Assembly: GCA_965219515.1 (NCBI GenBank)
Contig: OZ244776.1
Location: 3,782,001 to 3,846,000, forward strand
DNA length: 64,000 nt
Reading direction: 5' to 3'
From: Ilyomonas sp965219515
GTDB taxonomy: Bacteria > Bacteroidota > Bacteroidia > Chitinophagales > Chitinophagaceae
Each line of letters begins with the position of its first letter. Within the stretch, counting starts at the first letter, position 1. Shown in pieces: positions 16,835 to 26,600 of the stretch. Below the pieces are notes generated by a model. That model did no database searches, was not told the DNA's origin, and was given only the letters and a program-made list of their open reading frames with translations. The position numbers were made by a program, and so were the translations under genes.

Positions 16835-17635
16835 TTACGATTCCATTCTTTCTACCACAAACCACGGATTCAGGAGATTTTCTTTATTGTATTCCAGCTC
16901 CGTATTTGTTTTAAAATTATATACCTCGCAACCTGCAAATTTGGCTATTGCATGTCCGGCTGCCGTGTCCCATTCCATGGTGGGCGCCAGGCGCGGATAT
17001 ACCTGCGCTTTGCCTTCGGCTACCAGGCACAGCTTTAATGAACTGCCTGCACTTACCATATTTATTTCACCATGTATTTTTCTTTTGTCCGTAATAAACG
17101 CTTCTGTTTCGGGTGAGTTGTGAGAGCGGCTTGCCACCACGGTATAAACATTGTTCGCCATTTGCAACGGCAGTTGCGAGGCTTTTTTTTCTAACGCTTC
17201 TGCGTCGGTTGCGTTGCTTTCATTTACCAAAATACAATAACTGCCTTCATTACATCCAAAATATAACATGCCCGTTACCGGAACATACACCACGCCAAGC
17301 ACCGGCATACCATTTTGTATCAAGGCAATGTTTACGGTAAATTCACCATTTTTTTTAATGAACTCTTTTGTGCCGTCTAACGGATCTACCAGCCAGAATG
17401 CATTCCAGCTTTTGCGCTCATTATAAGGTATCATTTTGCCTTCTTCGCTTAAATAAGGAAGACCTGTTGGATGCAAAATATCTTTAATCACATCGTGCGC
17501 ACGGCGGTCTGCTTCGGTAAGCGGAGAATTATCTTCTTTTGTATATACTGAAAAATCCTCATGGTAAACATGCAGAATCTGTTTACCACCTTCTATTGCT
17601 GCGTGTATAGCTACAGGCAAATATTCTTTCATCAA
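16835..17635 (-). CDS. cysQ: 3'(2'),5'-bisphosphate nucleotidase
   Basis: 266 residues of the inositol-monophosphatase superfamily. Metal-binding motifs are PLTEADRRAHDVI, LSEEGK, VDPLDGTKEF, and the C-terminal EWDTAAGHAI. It hydrolyses PAP, the by-product of PAPS-dependent sulfation, to AMP and phosphate and so relieves product inhibition. It is the first gene of the ten-gene minus-strand run and faces the ABC permease at 17861 across a 225-bp gap that should hold the operon promoter. Confidence 0.93.
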   Translation of the reverse strand: MMKEYLPVAIHAAIEGGKQILHVYHEDFSVYTKEDNSPLTEADRRAHDVIKDILHPTGLPYLSEEGKMIPYNERKSWNAFWLVDPLDGTKEFIKKNGEFTVNIALIQNGMPVLGVVYVPVTGMLYFGCNEGSYCILVNESNATDAEALEKKASQLPLQMANNVYTVVASRSHNSPETEAFITDKRKIHGEINMVSAGSSLKLCLVAEGKAQVYPRLAPTMEWDTAAGHAIAKFAGCEVYNFKTNTELEYNKENLLNPWFVVERMES

Positions 17636-17860
17636 TAGTAGTTAGGTTGCCTTTTGTTTGAGATGGCCGCAATATACACGATTTGTTTTTACAGAAAGCA
17701 GAATACCTATTGAAGAAGTAGATTTATTCAAAATTTAATGATGCCGGAGGTGCAATAATGCAGTTTTTACACGGTAAAACAAGCGAACAGAATAAATGAA
17801 AATAGATTCATTTACTTGTTTGTCGCGCCATAACAGATAGCTTTGCCGCTTCTGTTTTCT

Positions 17861-18943
17861 ATGAATACATACAGTCAGTTTCGGGCAATGCTTGCCATTG
17901 CAAAAGGCAGCCTGCGGGCTATTTTCCGCAGTCCTTCCACGGTGGTTTTCAGTTTGGGTTTTCCCATCATTTTTATTTTGGTGTTCGGGTCAATCGGCGA
18001 TAACGGCTTTTCCATGAATGTTGGCTTCCCGCCAAAAAGCGATACGCTTAACCCGATTTACAAAAGCCTGACAGCCATAAACGGAATAACGATTTACAAC
18101 AAATTAAGCGACAGCCTGCTTACCGCCAATCTAAAAAGCGCAGCCATTACGGCCATTATTGATATACAAAAACGAAACGATGCTTCTTACGACATTACAC
18201 TAAAAAGTTCGGACGTGGTGAAGCCGCAGGATTTGCAGATTCTGAAAGCCATTTTAAATTCCATCATTATCCGCAACGACAGCAGCTATCATTTTGCGCG
18301 CCTGAACCCAAAAACAGAATTTATAAAAGGCAGGGAATTTAGAGAAATAGACCGCATTTTGCCGGGCATGTTAGGATTTTCGCTGTTGGGAACGGGCGTA
18401 TTCAGCGTAGCATTCCTGTTTTTTAACCTTCGCAATCAGCTTGTTCTGAAACGTTTTTTCGCCACGCCCATTAAGAGAAGCACCATTATTCTGGGTGAAG
18501 GAATAAGCCGTATTTTGTTTCAGATGCTGTCGGTTATTATCATCATGTTATTCGGCTATCAGTTTTTCGATTTTACGTTTGTAAACGGCGCGGCTACTTT
18601 TTTCGATATGCTGCTGCTGTCTTTCATCGCCTGCGTTATTTTCATGGGTTTCGGCTTTGTGGTAAGCGGCATTGCTTCTACCGACAATGTGATTCCCGTA
18701 TATTCCAACATTTTTGTATTTCCGCAGTTTTTATTATCCGGCACTTTTTTTTCTACTTCGGTTTTTCCGGCATGGCTGCAGAAAATATGCAATTACCTGC
18801 CGCTCACCTGCTTTAACAATGCCATGCAAAAAATTTCTTACCAGGGGTTGAGTTTATGGAGCACCTGGAAAGATGCAGGCATACTCTTAATTTGGGGCAT
18901 CGTCATTTATGCTATTGCGGTAAAAGCATTCCGTTGGGAATGA
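17861..18943 (+). CDS. ABC-2 type transporter permease
   Basis: 360 residues from ATG 17861 (an in-frame TTG at 17843 is less likely). There is one N-terminal membrane helix (VVFSLGFPIIFILVFGSIG) and an extracytoplasmic domain of about 150 residues. A group of about five helices from LLGTGVFSVAFLFFNL to the end follows. This is the DrrB/NatB-like ABC-2 layout for export of lipids, drugs or glycans. No ATPase gene lies next to it in the window, so the partner must be encoded elsewhere. It is divergent from the sulfation run; a role in exporting that glycan is only a guess. Confidence 0.85.
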   Translation: MNTYSQFRAMLAIAKGSLRAIFRSPSTVVFSLGFPIIFILVFGSIGDNGFSMNVGFPPKSDTLNPIYKSLTAINGITIYNKLSDSLLTANLKSAAITAIIDIQKRNDASYDITLKSSDVVKPQDLQILKAILNSIIIRNDSSYHFARLNPKTEFIKGREFREIDRILPGMLGFSLLGTGVFSVAFLFFNLRNQLVLKRFFATPIKRSTIILGEGISRILFQMLSVIIIMLFGYQFFDFTFVNGAATFFDMLLLSFIACVIFMGFGFVVSGIASTDNVIPVYSNIFVFPQFLLSGTFFSTSVFPAWLQKICNYLPLTCFNNAMQKISYQGLSLWSTWKDAGILLIWGIVIYAIAVKAFRWE

Positions 18944-19062
18944 TGCTCTGCATGATATCAGGTATTTGATGTATGATGTTTGATAATTTGAATATGGCTA
19001 AGGCTAATTTCTGATTACTGAACGCTGACAGCTAAAAGCAGAAACCGGTAACTTTACAAACT

Positions 19063-20007
19063 ATGAAACGATTGATTTTTGCCTCATTGACATTATTTTT
19101 TTTATCCGTTATGAACTCTTCTTATGCGCAAAAGGTAATGCCGCTATACAAAGACAGCATTCCCAACAGCCGCTTTACGCCCGATGAAGAAACGTCGGGC
19201 AATAACGGCGTACTTATTGTCACCAAAGTAAGCCGCCCTACGCTAACCGCTTTTTTACCGCCAAAAGCACAGGCCAATGGCGCGGCTGTTATCATTTGCC
19301 CCGGTGGTGGTTATGGCGCGCTGGCAGCCGCGCATGAAGGAACCGATGTAGCCCGTGAGTTGATGAAAAAAGGCGTTGCGGCGTTTGTTTTAAAATATCG
19401 CCTGCCCGATGATGCAACGATGGTAAACAAGGAAATTGGTCCGTTGCAGGATGCGCAGGAAGCCATTAAAACCGTTCGCGAACGGGGAAAAGAATGGAAT
19501 GTAGATACCAGCCGCATCGGCATCATGGGTTTTTCGGCAGGCGGGCACCTGGCTGCTACCGCAGGCACGCATTACAAAAAAGCGGTGATTGAAAATGCCA
19601 ACAACACCAGCCTGCGACCCGATTTTATGATTCTGATTTACCCGGTTATTTCGTTTCAGGACAGTCTTACGCACATGGGATCGAGAAATAATTTATTGGG
19701 TAAAAATCCACCGCAGGAAAAGAAAGATTTGTATTCCAATGAAATGCAGGTAACGGATGATACGCCGCCAACGTTTCTGGTTCATGCCAGCGACGACAAT
19801 GGCGTGAAGCCTGAAAACAGCATTCAGTTTTACGAAGCATTGCTACAACATCATGTGCCGGCAGAGATGCACCTGTATCAGAACGGCGGGCATGGTTTCG
19901 GGATGCATTTACCCAAAAACAAAGATTTGTGGCTGGAACGCTGCCTGAACTGGATGACGGCAAACGGCTGGCTGAAAAGTGCCGGTGTGATGGTGCCTAT
20001 TCCGTAG
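19063..20007 (+). CDS. Secreted alpha/beta-hydrolase (acetylxylan-esterase/BD-FAE-like)
   Basis: 314 residues with a signal peptide ending SSYAQ (about residue 23). It has oxyanion-region CPGGGYGALAA, nucleophile Ser158 in GFSAGGH, acid Asp244 or Asp245 in VHASDDNGV, and His277 in GGHGFGMH. The arrangement matches the BD-FAE/acetylxylan-esterase group that removes acyl groups from plant or microbial glycans. Its 3' end overlaps the convergent HAD gene by 11 bp. It is likely periplasmic, and the exact substrate is unknown. Confidence 0.87.
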   Translation: MKRLIFASLTLFFLSVMNSSYAQKVMPLYKDSIPNSRFTPDEETSGNNGVLIVTKVSRPTLTAFLPPKAQANGAAVIICPGGGYGALAAAHEGTDVARELMKKGVAAFVLKYRLPDDATMVNKEIGPLQDAQEAIKTVRERGKEWNVDTSRIGIMGFSAGGHLAATAGTHYKKAVIENANNTSLRPDFMILIYPVISFQDSLTHMGSRNNLLGKNPPQEKKDLYSNEMQVTDDTPPTFLVHASDDNGVKPENSIQFYEALLQHHVPAEMHLYQNGGHGFGMHLPKNKDLWLERCLNWMTANGWLKSAGVMVPIP

Positions 20008-20665
20008 TGCCGAAAATAAATTGCTGCAACCTGTCGTCGTTATAATCTGTAATATAAAGAAGAATGTTTTCGTATTGTTTAAAATCTTCTTCGCCGTGCA
20101 TGGTGGTAACGGCAACCGCCTGCATACCGGCATTCAAAGCGGTTTCTATGCCTTTGGGCGAATCTTCAAATACAATGCAATCGTCCGGCTTCATGCCCAA
20201 TGCTTCTGCTGCTTTTAAAAAGGTTTCCGGGTGCGGCTTGCTCTTTTCCACATCATTGGCGCTGATAACGGCGCGGAAATAATGACGCAGGTTAAGATTG
20301 TCCAGCACAAAATCTATGTTAAATGGAATGGCAGCCGTGCCTATCGCCATCGGGATGTTTGCAATGTAAGCCCGTTCCAAAAAGTTTTGTAACCCGTTAA
20401 TCAGCGTAAGATGCGGGCGGAAAGCCGTTTGATACGCCTGCTCTTTCTGCAACGAAATACGGTTCATTTCTTCGGGCGAAAATTTGTTTTCGCCAAACAC
20501 GCGCACCAGCACTTCTTCATTTTTGCCATACATCTCGCGCTTTACTTCTTCGGGCGTCAGGTTGCCTTTCAGCTCGCCGTTAATAATGTTGCGCCAGGCA
20601 ACGGTATGAAAACTCATATCGTCCACCATCGTTCCGTTCATGTCAAAAATCAAAGCTTTTTTCAT
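19997..20665 (-). CDS. HAD-superfamily hydrolase, beta-phosphoglucomutase-like
   Basis: 222 residues. Motif I is FDMNGTMVDD with nucleophile Asp8, a cap domain follows, then motif II near IGTAA, Lys in EKSKPHPETF, and motif IV VFEDSPKGIETA. The fold and the PHPETF/EDSPKG blocks match phosphoglucomutase- and phosphatase-type HADs. The usual second aspartate of DxD, which acts as general acid/base, is Asn10, so catalysis may differ from classic sugar phosphatases. It is convergent with, and overlaps, the esterase. Confidence 0.85.
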   Translation of the reverse strand: MKKALIFDMNGTMVDDMSFHTVAWRNIINGELKGNLTPEEVKREMYGKNEEVLVRVFGENKFSPEEMNRISLQKEQAYQTAFRPHLTLINGLQNFLERAYIANIPMAIGTAAIPFNIDFVLDNLNLRHYFRAVISANDVEKSKPHPETFLKAAEALGMKPDDCIVFEDSPKGIETALNAGMQAVAVTTMHGEEDFKQYENILLYITDYNDDRLQQFIFGTTE

Positions 20666-20848
20666 GCGCGCAAAAATAAGAGAAACCGCCTTTGCCGTCT
20701 TTCGGTTTTTTAAAACGGATGATGCAAAATGAGTCGTAAACCGGTATTAAAAATTAAAACGGTTTGGTGTTAGGAATGGCTTGACAGAAAATTTCTATCA
20801 GTCAGTTGATGTGCGATATTTTTACAACACTTATAAAAAAGCAAACAA

Positions 20849-21697
20849 ATGAAAACAACAATTTTAATGAGCTTCGGCATGATGGCGTTGCTTGCGTGTA
20901 ACAACAGCAGCACAACAAATGCAAATGCCGATACGATGGAATCGGTGATGCCAACGGCTGATTCTTCCCAATCCAACATCAAAGAAGAAGCGGTAAGCTA
21001 TGGCAGCAATGGCTTTACGGCAAAAAGTTATATCACGTATGATGCAAATAAAAGTGGCAAACGACCCGCGGTATTGGTTGTGCCCGAATGGTGGGGGTTG
21101 ACAGATTACCCGCGGATGCGCGCCAAGATGTTGGCGGAACTTGGCTATGTTGCCATGGCAGTTGATACGTATGGCGACGGCAAAACCGCAGACAATCCGC
21201 AGGAAGCTCAAATGCTGGCAACGCCTTTTTATGAAAACCCGACGCTCTGCAAAACCAGGCTGGATGCGGCTTTGCAAAAATTAAAGACTTATCCGCAGGT
21301 AGATGCTGCCAACATTGCCGCCATTGGTTATTGCTACGGCGGTTATGTGGTATTGAACGCCGCCAAACTTGGTGAGCCGCTGAAAGGCGTGGTGAGTTTT
21401 CATGGCGGACTTACGGGCGCCCCTTTCGATAAAAATCTGCTGAAAGCGAAAGTGTTGGTCTGCCACGGCGGTGCCGATAAATTTGAAAGTCCGGCAGAAA
21501 TTGCTGCGTTTAAAAAAGGCATGGATTCTATTGGCGCAGATTATACCTTTAAAGTATATCCGAATGCTACACACGCGTTCACCAATCCGAAAGCTACGGA
21601 GAACGGTAAAAAATTCAATATGCCAATTGAATACAACGGCGCCGCAGACACCGCTTCATGGAACGATATGAAAGCGTTTTTTGGCAAGGTGTTGTAA
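20849..21697 (+). CDS. Dienelactone-hydrolase-family lipoprotein
   Basis: 282 residues. The N-terminus MKTTILMSFGMMALLACNN carries a lipobox with Cys17, so a membrane-anchored lipoprotein is expected. The hydrolase domain has VVPEWWGL (Glu80), nucleophile Cys162 in GYCYGGY, Asp210 in CHGGADKFE, and His242 in THAFTNP. This is the Cys-Asp-His triad of dienelactone hydrolases. In Bacteroidota such exported members are common, and their substrate is usually not a dienelactone. It is followed by a repeat-rich gap and a strong terminator at 22161. Confidence 0.88.
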   Translation: MKTTILMSFGMMALLACNNSSTTNANADTMESVMPTADSSQSNIKEEAVSYGSNGFTAKSYITYDANKSGKRPAVLVVPEWWGLTDYPRMRAKMLAELGYVAMAVDTYGDGKTADNPQEAQMLATPFYENPTLCKTRLDAALQKLKTYPQVDAANIAAIGYCYGGYVVLNAAKLGEPLKGVVSFHGGLTGAPFDKNLLKAKVLVCHGGADKFESPAEIAAFKKGMDSIGADYTFKVYPNATHAFTNPKATENGKKFNMPIEYNGAADTASWNDMKAFFGKVL

Positions 21698-21817
21698 GTG
21701 ATTCAAAGTGCATTACTGCATTTTTTTTCTTTAAAAAAGAAATCAGAGAAGGTGCAAAACAATTGCGGTGTAAAATAAATCTTATTGTCAACTAAATAAA
21801 TTTTGGAAAATTGTTCC

Positions 21818-21927
21818 CGTCATTGCGAGCAACGCGAAGCAATCTGTGGATGGAAGTAAAGTGCAACATTGCCATCCATATTGATGTAAGGCTTAGCACA
21901 GATTGCTTCGCGTTGCTCGCAATGACG
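21818..21927. repeat. REP/MITE-like element with perfect 31-bp inverted repeat
   Basis: Arms 21818-21848 and 21897-21927 are perfectly complementary; the core is CATTGCGAGCAACGCGAAGC. The 48-bp centre is non-coding. A relative with core TTGCGAGGAACGAAGCAATCT lies at 44534-44688. Such non-coding hairpins occur in many copies in bacterial genomes and are usually mobilised in trans. Confidence 0.85.
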
Positions 21928-22016
21928 ACTGCAAAATATTATTTAATTGTACCAGCTAACAATATAAAACTATTAAGTTGACAGTGTAATAAATCTTATT
22001 GACTATCCGCTTTTAA

Positions 22017-22075
22017 TAACCTGTCAGGTTAAATAAGAGTAGTGATAAGGAAGAATGAGCAAACCTGACAGGTTA
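22017..22075. repeat. Inverted repeat of AACCTGACAGGTTA type
   Basis: TAACCTGTCAGGTT (22017-22030) pairs perfectly with AACCTGACAGGTTA (22062-22075) across 31 bp. No coding content. A probable small dispersed element. Confidence 0.75.
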
Positions 22076-22160
22076 TATTCAAAGATGAAGAAGCTGCATC
22101 AAAAGTAAAACGAAGGCTTTGAGAATCGCTTAAACAAAAACTTCCTCCATCAGGTATCCG

Positions 22161-22207
22161 AATCAAAAAGAGGCTGTCTCAACTTTTGAGACAGCCTCTT
22201 TTTGATT
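22161..22207. terminator. Strong bidirectional terminator between the hydrolase lipoprotein and susD
   Basis: 22-bp arms, 22161-22182 and 22186-22207, with core GAGGCTGTCTCAA / TTGAGACAGCCTC, a 3-nt loop, and A- and T-runs on the two sides. It serves the convergent genes ending at 21697 (+) and 22225 (-). The preceding CAGGTATCCGAAT is repeated next to the typA terminator at 36917-36930. Confidence 0.9.
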
Positions 22208-22224
22208 ACAAAATCAAACAGAAA

Positions 22225-23583
22225 TCAATAACCATCATTCTGAATCAGAATGCCTTTTGAAGCGTCAATTTCGCGCTGCGGAATGGGAAGCACCAGTTCG
22301 TTGGCATCGTAGGTAAAACCATCCACGGTTTTCTTTAACCGCTTTACGTCCTGTATCGCCTGACCTTCGTGCGCCAATTCTAACTTACGTTCCAGCAAAA
22401 TATTGTCGAGCGTTATGTAAGCCTCAGTGGTAGCCAGATCAACACGGCTTCGTATTTTTTGCATGTCCTGCAGCGGCGTGGCCCCAACAGAAGTGCCCAG
22501 CCGCACATTGCATTCGGCTCTTGTCAGATATATTTCTGCCAAACGAATAATGGGTAAGTTGCGGTACTGCAGCTTCCATTTGCCGCTGCGATAGGTATCG
22601 GTTTCATCTAAGTAAAAAAGCGATTTGCGGACATCGTTATCATCATACAAATCAATGTGTTTCTGCAACACATCTACGTCGCCGTCGCGTGCGCCGTAAT
22701 CAATAATTGACCAAAAAAGCTGCATATCATTAGAACCATCAAGTGAAGATACCTGCACCGCAAAAATGTCTTCCGATGTGTTGCCGGTGTTATTAAAAGC
22801 ATCTTCGTAGCTGCCGTTTAACGCAAAACTGTTTGCCGCAATCACCGTATTGGCTTCGTCTCTTGCTTTGGCATAGTCTGCCGTTTGCAGATACACGCGC
22901 GATAAAACGGCGGCGGCTGCAAACTGGTTAGCATATACACTGTTTTTGGCAGGCAACAGTTGTTCTGCCTGCATGAGATCACTGATGATGTAATCGTACG
23001 TTTCCTGTACCGAACTACGCGGTACATAATTGGCATCCGAAATATTGCCCACCGTTGGGTCTGAAAGAAGCTGCATACCCACGTTTGATGCCGCGTTACC
23101 ATCGCCGTAAGGCTTTGCATACAACTCAACCAACTCGAAATACATCAAACCTCTCAGAAAAAGCGCTTCGCCCTGCACCCGGTTTTGATCTTCGGCATTT
23201 ACAATATCAATGGCAGATAAAATATTATTACAGATATTAATGGTGTTGTACGCATTGTCGTACGTGCTTGTAACGTAGCTGTTGGTTATGAGAATTTGTT
23301 TACGATAAATTTCGCGTGGCTGATTATAAGTTCCCGACCATCTGATTTCGCCATTGGCTGCCAGCAATTCGGAATACAACAGCAGATCGCCGCCAAGTAC
23401 AAATGAATTGCTTGCCGCATCGTAAGCGCCGTTGAGGGCTTTTTTTACGTTTTCATCTGACGTTAACACTTCTTCGGCCGACACGTTTTGCGGCGATGTA
23501 ACATCCAGTTTTTTCTGACAGGATGAAAATGCCGTGCAAAAAAACAGTGAAAGAAAAAGTATATTGACTGAAATTTTTTTCAT
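22225..23583 (-). CDS. SusD/RagB-family nutrient-binding outer-membrane lipoprotein
   Basis: 452 residues. The signal peptide has lipobox FSSC (Cys22). The family features are an N-terminal TPR-like region (VKKALNGAYDAA ... NICNNILSAID), then QGEALFLRGLMYFELVELY, and the C-terminal YRNLPIIRLAEIYLTRAECNVRLG. SusD proteins sit on the outer membrane, bind oligosaccharides or other polymers, and close over the SusC channel. The gene starts 20 bp downstream of the susC stop, so the two form one transcript. It ends at a strong terminator (22161-22207). Confidence 0.95.
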   Translation of the reverse strand: MKKISVNILFLSLFFCTAFSSCQKKLDVTSPQNVSAEEVLTSDENVKKALNGAYDAASNSFVLGGDLLLYSELLAANGEIRWSGTYNQPREIYRKQILITNSYVTSTYDNAYNTINICNNILSAIDIVNAEDQNRVQGEALFLRGLMYFELVELYAKPYGDGNAASNVGMQLLSDPTVGNISDANYVPRSSVQETYDYIISDLMQAEQLLPAKNSVYANQFAAAAVLSRVYLQTADYAKARDEANTVIAANSFALNGSYEDAFNNTGNTSEDIFAVQVSSLDGSNDMQLFWSIIDYGARDGDVDVLQKHIDLYDDNDVRKSLFYLDETDTYRSGKWKLQYRNLPIIRLAEIYLTRAECNVRLGTSVGATPLQDMQKIRSRVDLATTEAYITLDNILLERKLELAHEGQAIQDVKRLKKTVDGFTYDANELVLPIPQREIDASKGILIQNDGY

Positions 23584-23603
23584 GATACGTAATAGTTTTT
23601 CGA

Positions 23604-26600
23604 TTAAAACCCGAGATTTAAACCCACGGAATAATTTTTTATTTGCGGCGCCGAATAAAAATCAGAACCCTGATTGATGTTACCTGCGCGATAGTCTGTG
23701 TTTACTTCAGGATCCCAGCCAGGATAATTTGTCCAGGTAATCAGGTTGACACCGGTAACATAAACGCGCAGGTTTTGAAAGCCCCAGCGTTTGATAAGCG
23801 TAGCAGGAAGATTATAAGAAAGCGTCAGATTCTTCAGGCGCACATAATCGCCGGTATAAACGTAGCGGCTCGATGCGCCGGTACCGTTTCCGCCTAATAA
23901 CCGAAGTTGCGGCTCTCTGGTAATATCGCCGGGCTTCTGCCAACGATTCAGCGTTTCCCTTGTCTGATTGTCGAAATAATCGAAGCTGGCTGTCATAAAA
24001 CCGCCCGCGCCGTTTTGAATCTGATTGCCAAACACGCCCTGAAACAGGAAGCTGAGATCAACGCCAGCGAAAGAAACCGTATTGGTAACGCCACCCGTCC
24101 AATCGGGGTTGGGATCGCCCACTACAAAGTTGCCTGCCGTATTGTAATCGTTGGTAGTGGTTTTTCCATCTTGCTCGTAATACAGGGCGTCGCCGTTATC
24201 AACATCAACACCGGCGTATTTTGGTCCATAAAAAACACCGATTCCCTGTCCTACCAGCAGCGAGTTTAGAAACCGGCCGCTGTTGCCCGGAATGGTATCG
24301 CGGCTGCCATCAAGCTTCGTTATTTTATTTTTATTATAAGCGACGTTGATAGATGTTGTCCAGCTAAACTTGGAAGATGAAATGTTTTTTGTGTTTAATA
24401 CAAACTCTACACCTTTATTATCCATGCTTCCGATGTTTACCAACTGTGAGGTAAAACCGGAATTGCCGGGCACTGGAACTGAATACAATAGCTGGTTTGT
24501 TTTTCTGTCGTAATAATCAATTTCGCCGGTTAGCTTATTATCAAAAAAACCATATTCAAGCCCCAGGTCAACCTGGTTCGACTTTTCCCATTGCAGATTG
24601 TTGTTGCCCAACTGCGTTGGCGACAATCCTGATGTGCCCGCATAGCTAACGCCGCCCCACAACGTAAGCGAAGCGTAATTGCCAAATCCCTGGTCGTTAC
24701 CGGAAAGCCCCCAACTGCCTCTTAGCTTTAAATAGCTTAACACTTTTGAATCTTTCAAAAAGTCTTCTCCGCTGATCACCCAGCCGGCAGATACGGCAGG
24801 AAAAGTTCCGTTTTTATGATTGGCGCCAAACCTTGATGAGCCATCAATTCTACCGCTGACACCTAAGAGATACTTTTCGGCATAGTTATAATCGGCTCTG
24901 GCGAAATAAGAAGTAAGGCGATAATCTTCGCTGGTAGAAGTGCCGCCGTTTATTTTACCGGCACTTGCCAGCTTTTGTAAATCCTGAACCGGAAAATCCT
25001 GACCATACACATTGGCATAATCAAAATGATAATTCTGATAGGCATAACCAACAATGGCATTCAAATGATGCTTTCCAAAATGATTGTCGAAGGTGAAATA
25101 GTTGTTGCTGTTATAATCCAGGGATTTATACCAGTCCGATTCGCCATAGCCGTTAATGCCTAAGCCATTGGTGGTTTGTGCGCCGTAAAACTGGTCGTCA
25201 TTCTGGTTTTGAATGTCTGCACCAAATTCTGTTCTGAATGAGAGGTAAGGCAAAATTTTCCATTGAAAATACACGTTGCCGATGTTGCGATACGTTTGCG
25301 ATTTCCAGTGCCCGAAAGCGGCATCTACCAACGGATTGTAATACGTAGTAACCGGTACGTTGTACAAATTGCCCGCAGTGTCTCTTACCGGCGTTACCGG
25401 CGATAAAGCTACAATTTCCATCGGGCTGGCAAACTGGTTGTCATCGGCTACGCGGTTGGTATTGGTTTGAGACAGGCTAAGGTTAACGCCGATTTTTACT
25501 TTATCGCTAACGTTATGATCTATATTCATTCTGCCAGACAAACGCCGGAATGAATTCGCAATCAGGATGCCGTCCTGTTTTGTATAGGAACCGCTGAGAT
25601 AAAATTTCGTTTTGTCGCTACCGCCCGAAGCCGAAATATCGGCAGACGAGGTGTTGGCATGGTTGTTAAACGCCAGCTTTTCCCAGTTGGTATTTATTTT
25701 TCCATCGCGCCAGTTGGAATAACCGGAAATGTCATCGAGTGTTTGTTCAGCATACTCTAAATAAGAACCCTCATAATTAGCCGGGTCGGACGGATCAACG
25801 CCATCAAAAACCATATCGCTGTTAATGGCGGCTTCCCGTATCAGATCAACATATTCCCTTGCATTTAAAAATCCACGCAAACCGGTTCTCCTGTTTATGC
25901 CTCCCTGCAGATTTACCTGAATGTTTGTTTTACCGGCTTTTCCTTTTTTTGTTGTAATGATAACAACACCATTGGCGCCGCGCGAACCATAGATGGCAGT
26001 TGCCGCCGCGTCTTTTAAGATGTTGAAAGATTCTATGTCATTAAAATTGATGTCGGACAATGGATCGCCGGAAGCCGAACCGGTATTGATGGGCAAGCCA
26101 TCTACTACATACAATGGCTGGTTGCCGCCGGTGATGGAACCCGAGCCGCGAATGCGTATCTTGATGCCTTCGCCCACTTTGCCGCTTTGCCCTTCTATAA
26201 ACACACCGGCAGCGCGCCCCTGCAAAGCCTGGTTCAGATTGGGAACCGGCATATTTTGTATGTCAGCTCCTTTTACCACCGCTATATTGCCCGTTAAAGT
26301 TTTCTTTACCGAAGTGCCATAACCTACTACCACCACTTCGCTTAGATTTTGTGCGCTTTCGGTAAGTTGTACCGATACATTGCTGCCCGTTATGGGTACC
26401 GTTATGTTGGCAAAACCTACATAAGAAACGGTAAGCTCGGTTTCCTGCGGATTGACCGTGATGGAGAATGATCCGTCGTTACCTGAAATGGAAGATACAT
26501 TACTTCGGGCGGCGGTAATGGTTGCACCTGCAACGGGTTGCCCGTTTTTTGCATCGGTAATTTGACCCTTAACTTGTTTTGACTGTGCGGCACAAAAAAA

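Larger units (their letters stand above)
21698..22160. other. Gene-free gap with two inverted-repeat elements
   Basis: No open frame with coding character was seen. The gap holds a 31-bp perfect inverted repeat (21818-21927) and a 14-bp inverted repeat of the AACCTGACAGG type (22017-22075), described separately. Confidence 0.7.

Noticed and set aside
15252..17635. Assimilatory sulfate reduction locus as the meaning of cysDNC-cysQ
   Set aside because: No PAPS/APS reductase or sulfite reductase is adjacent, while two sulfotransferases and glycosyltransferases are; donor supply for sulfation fits better.
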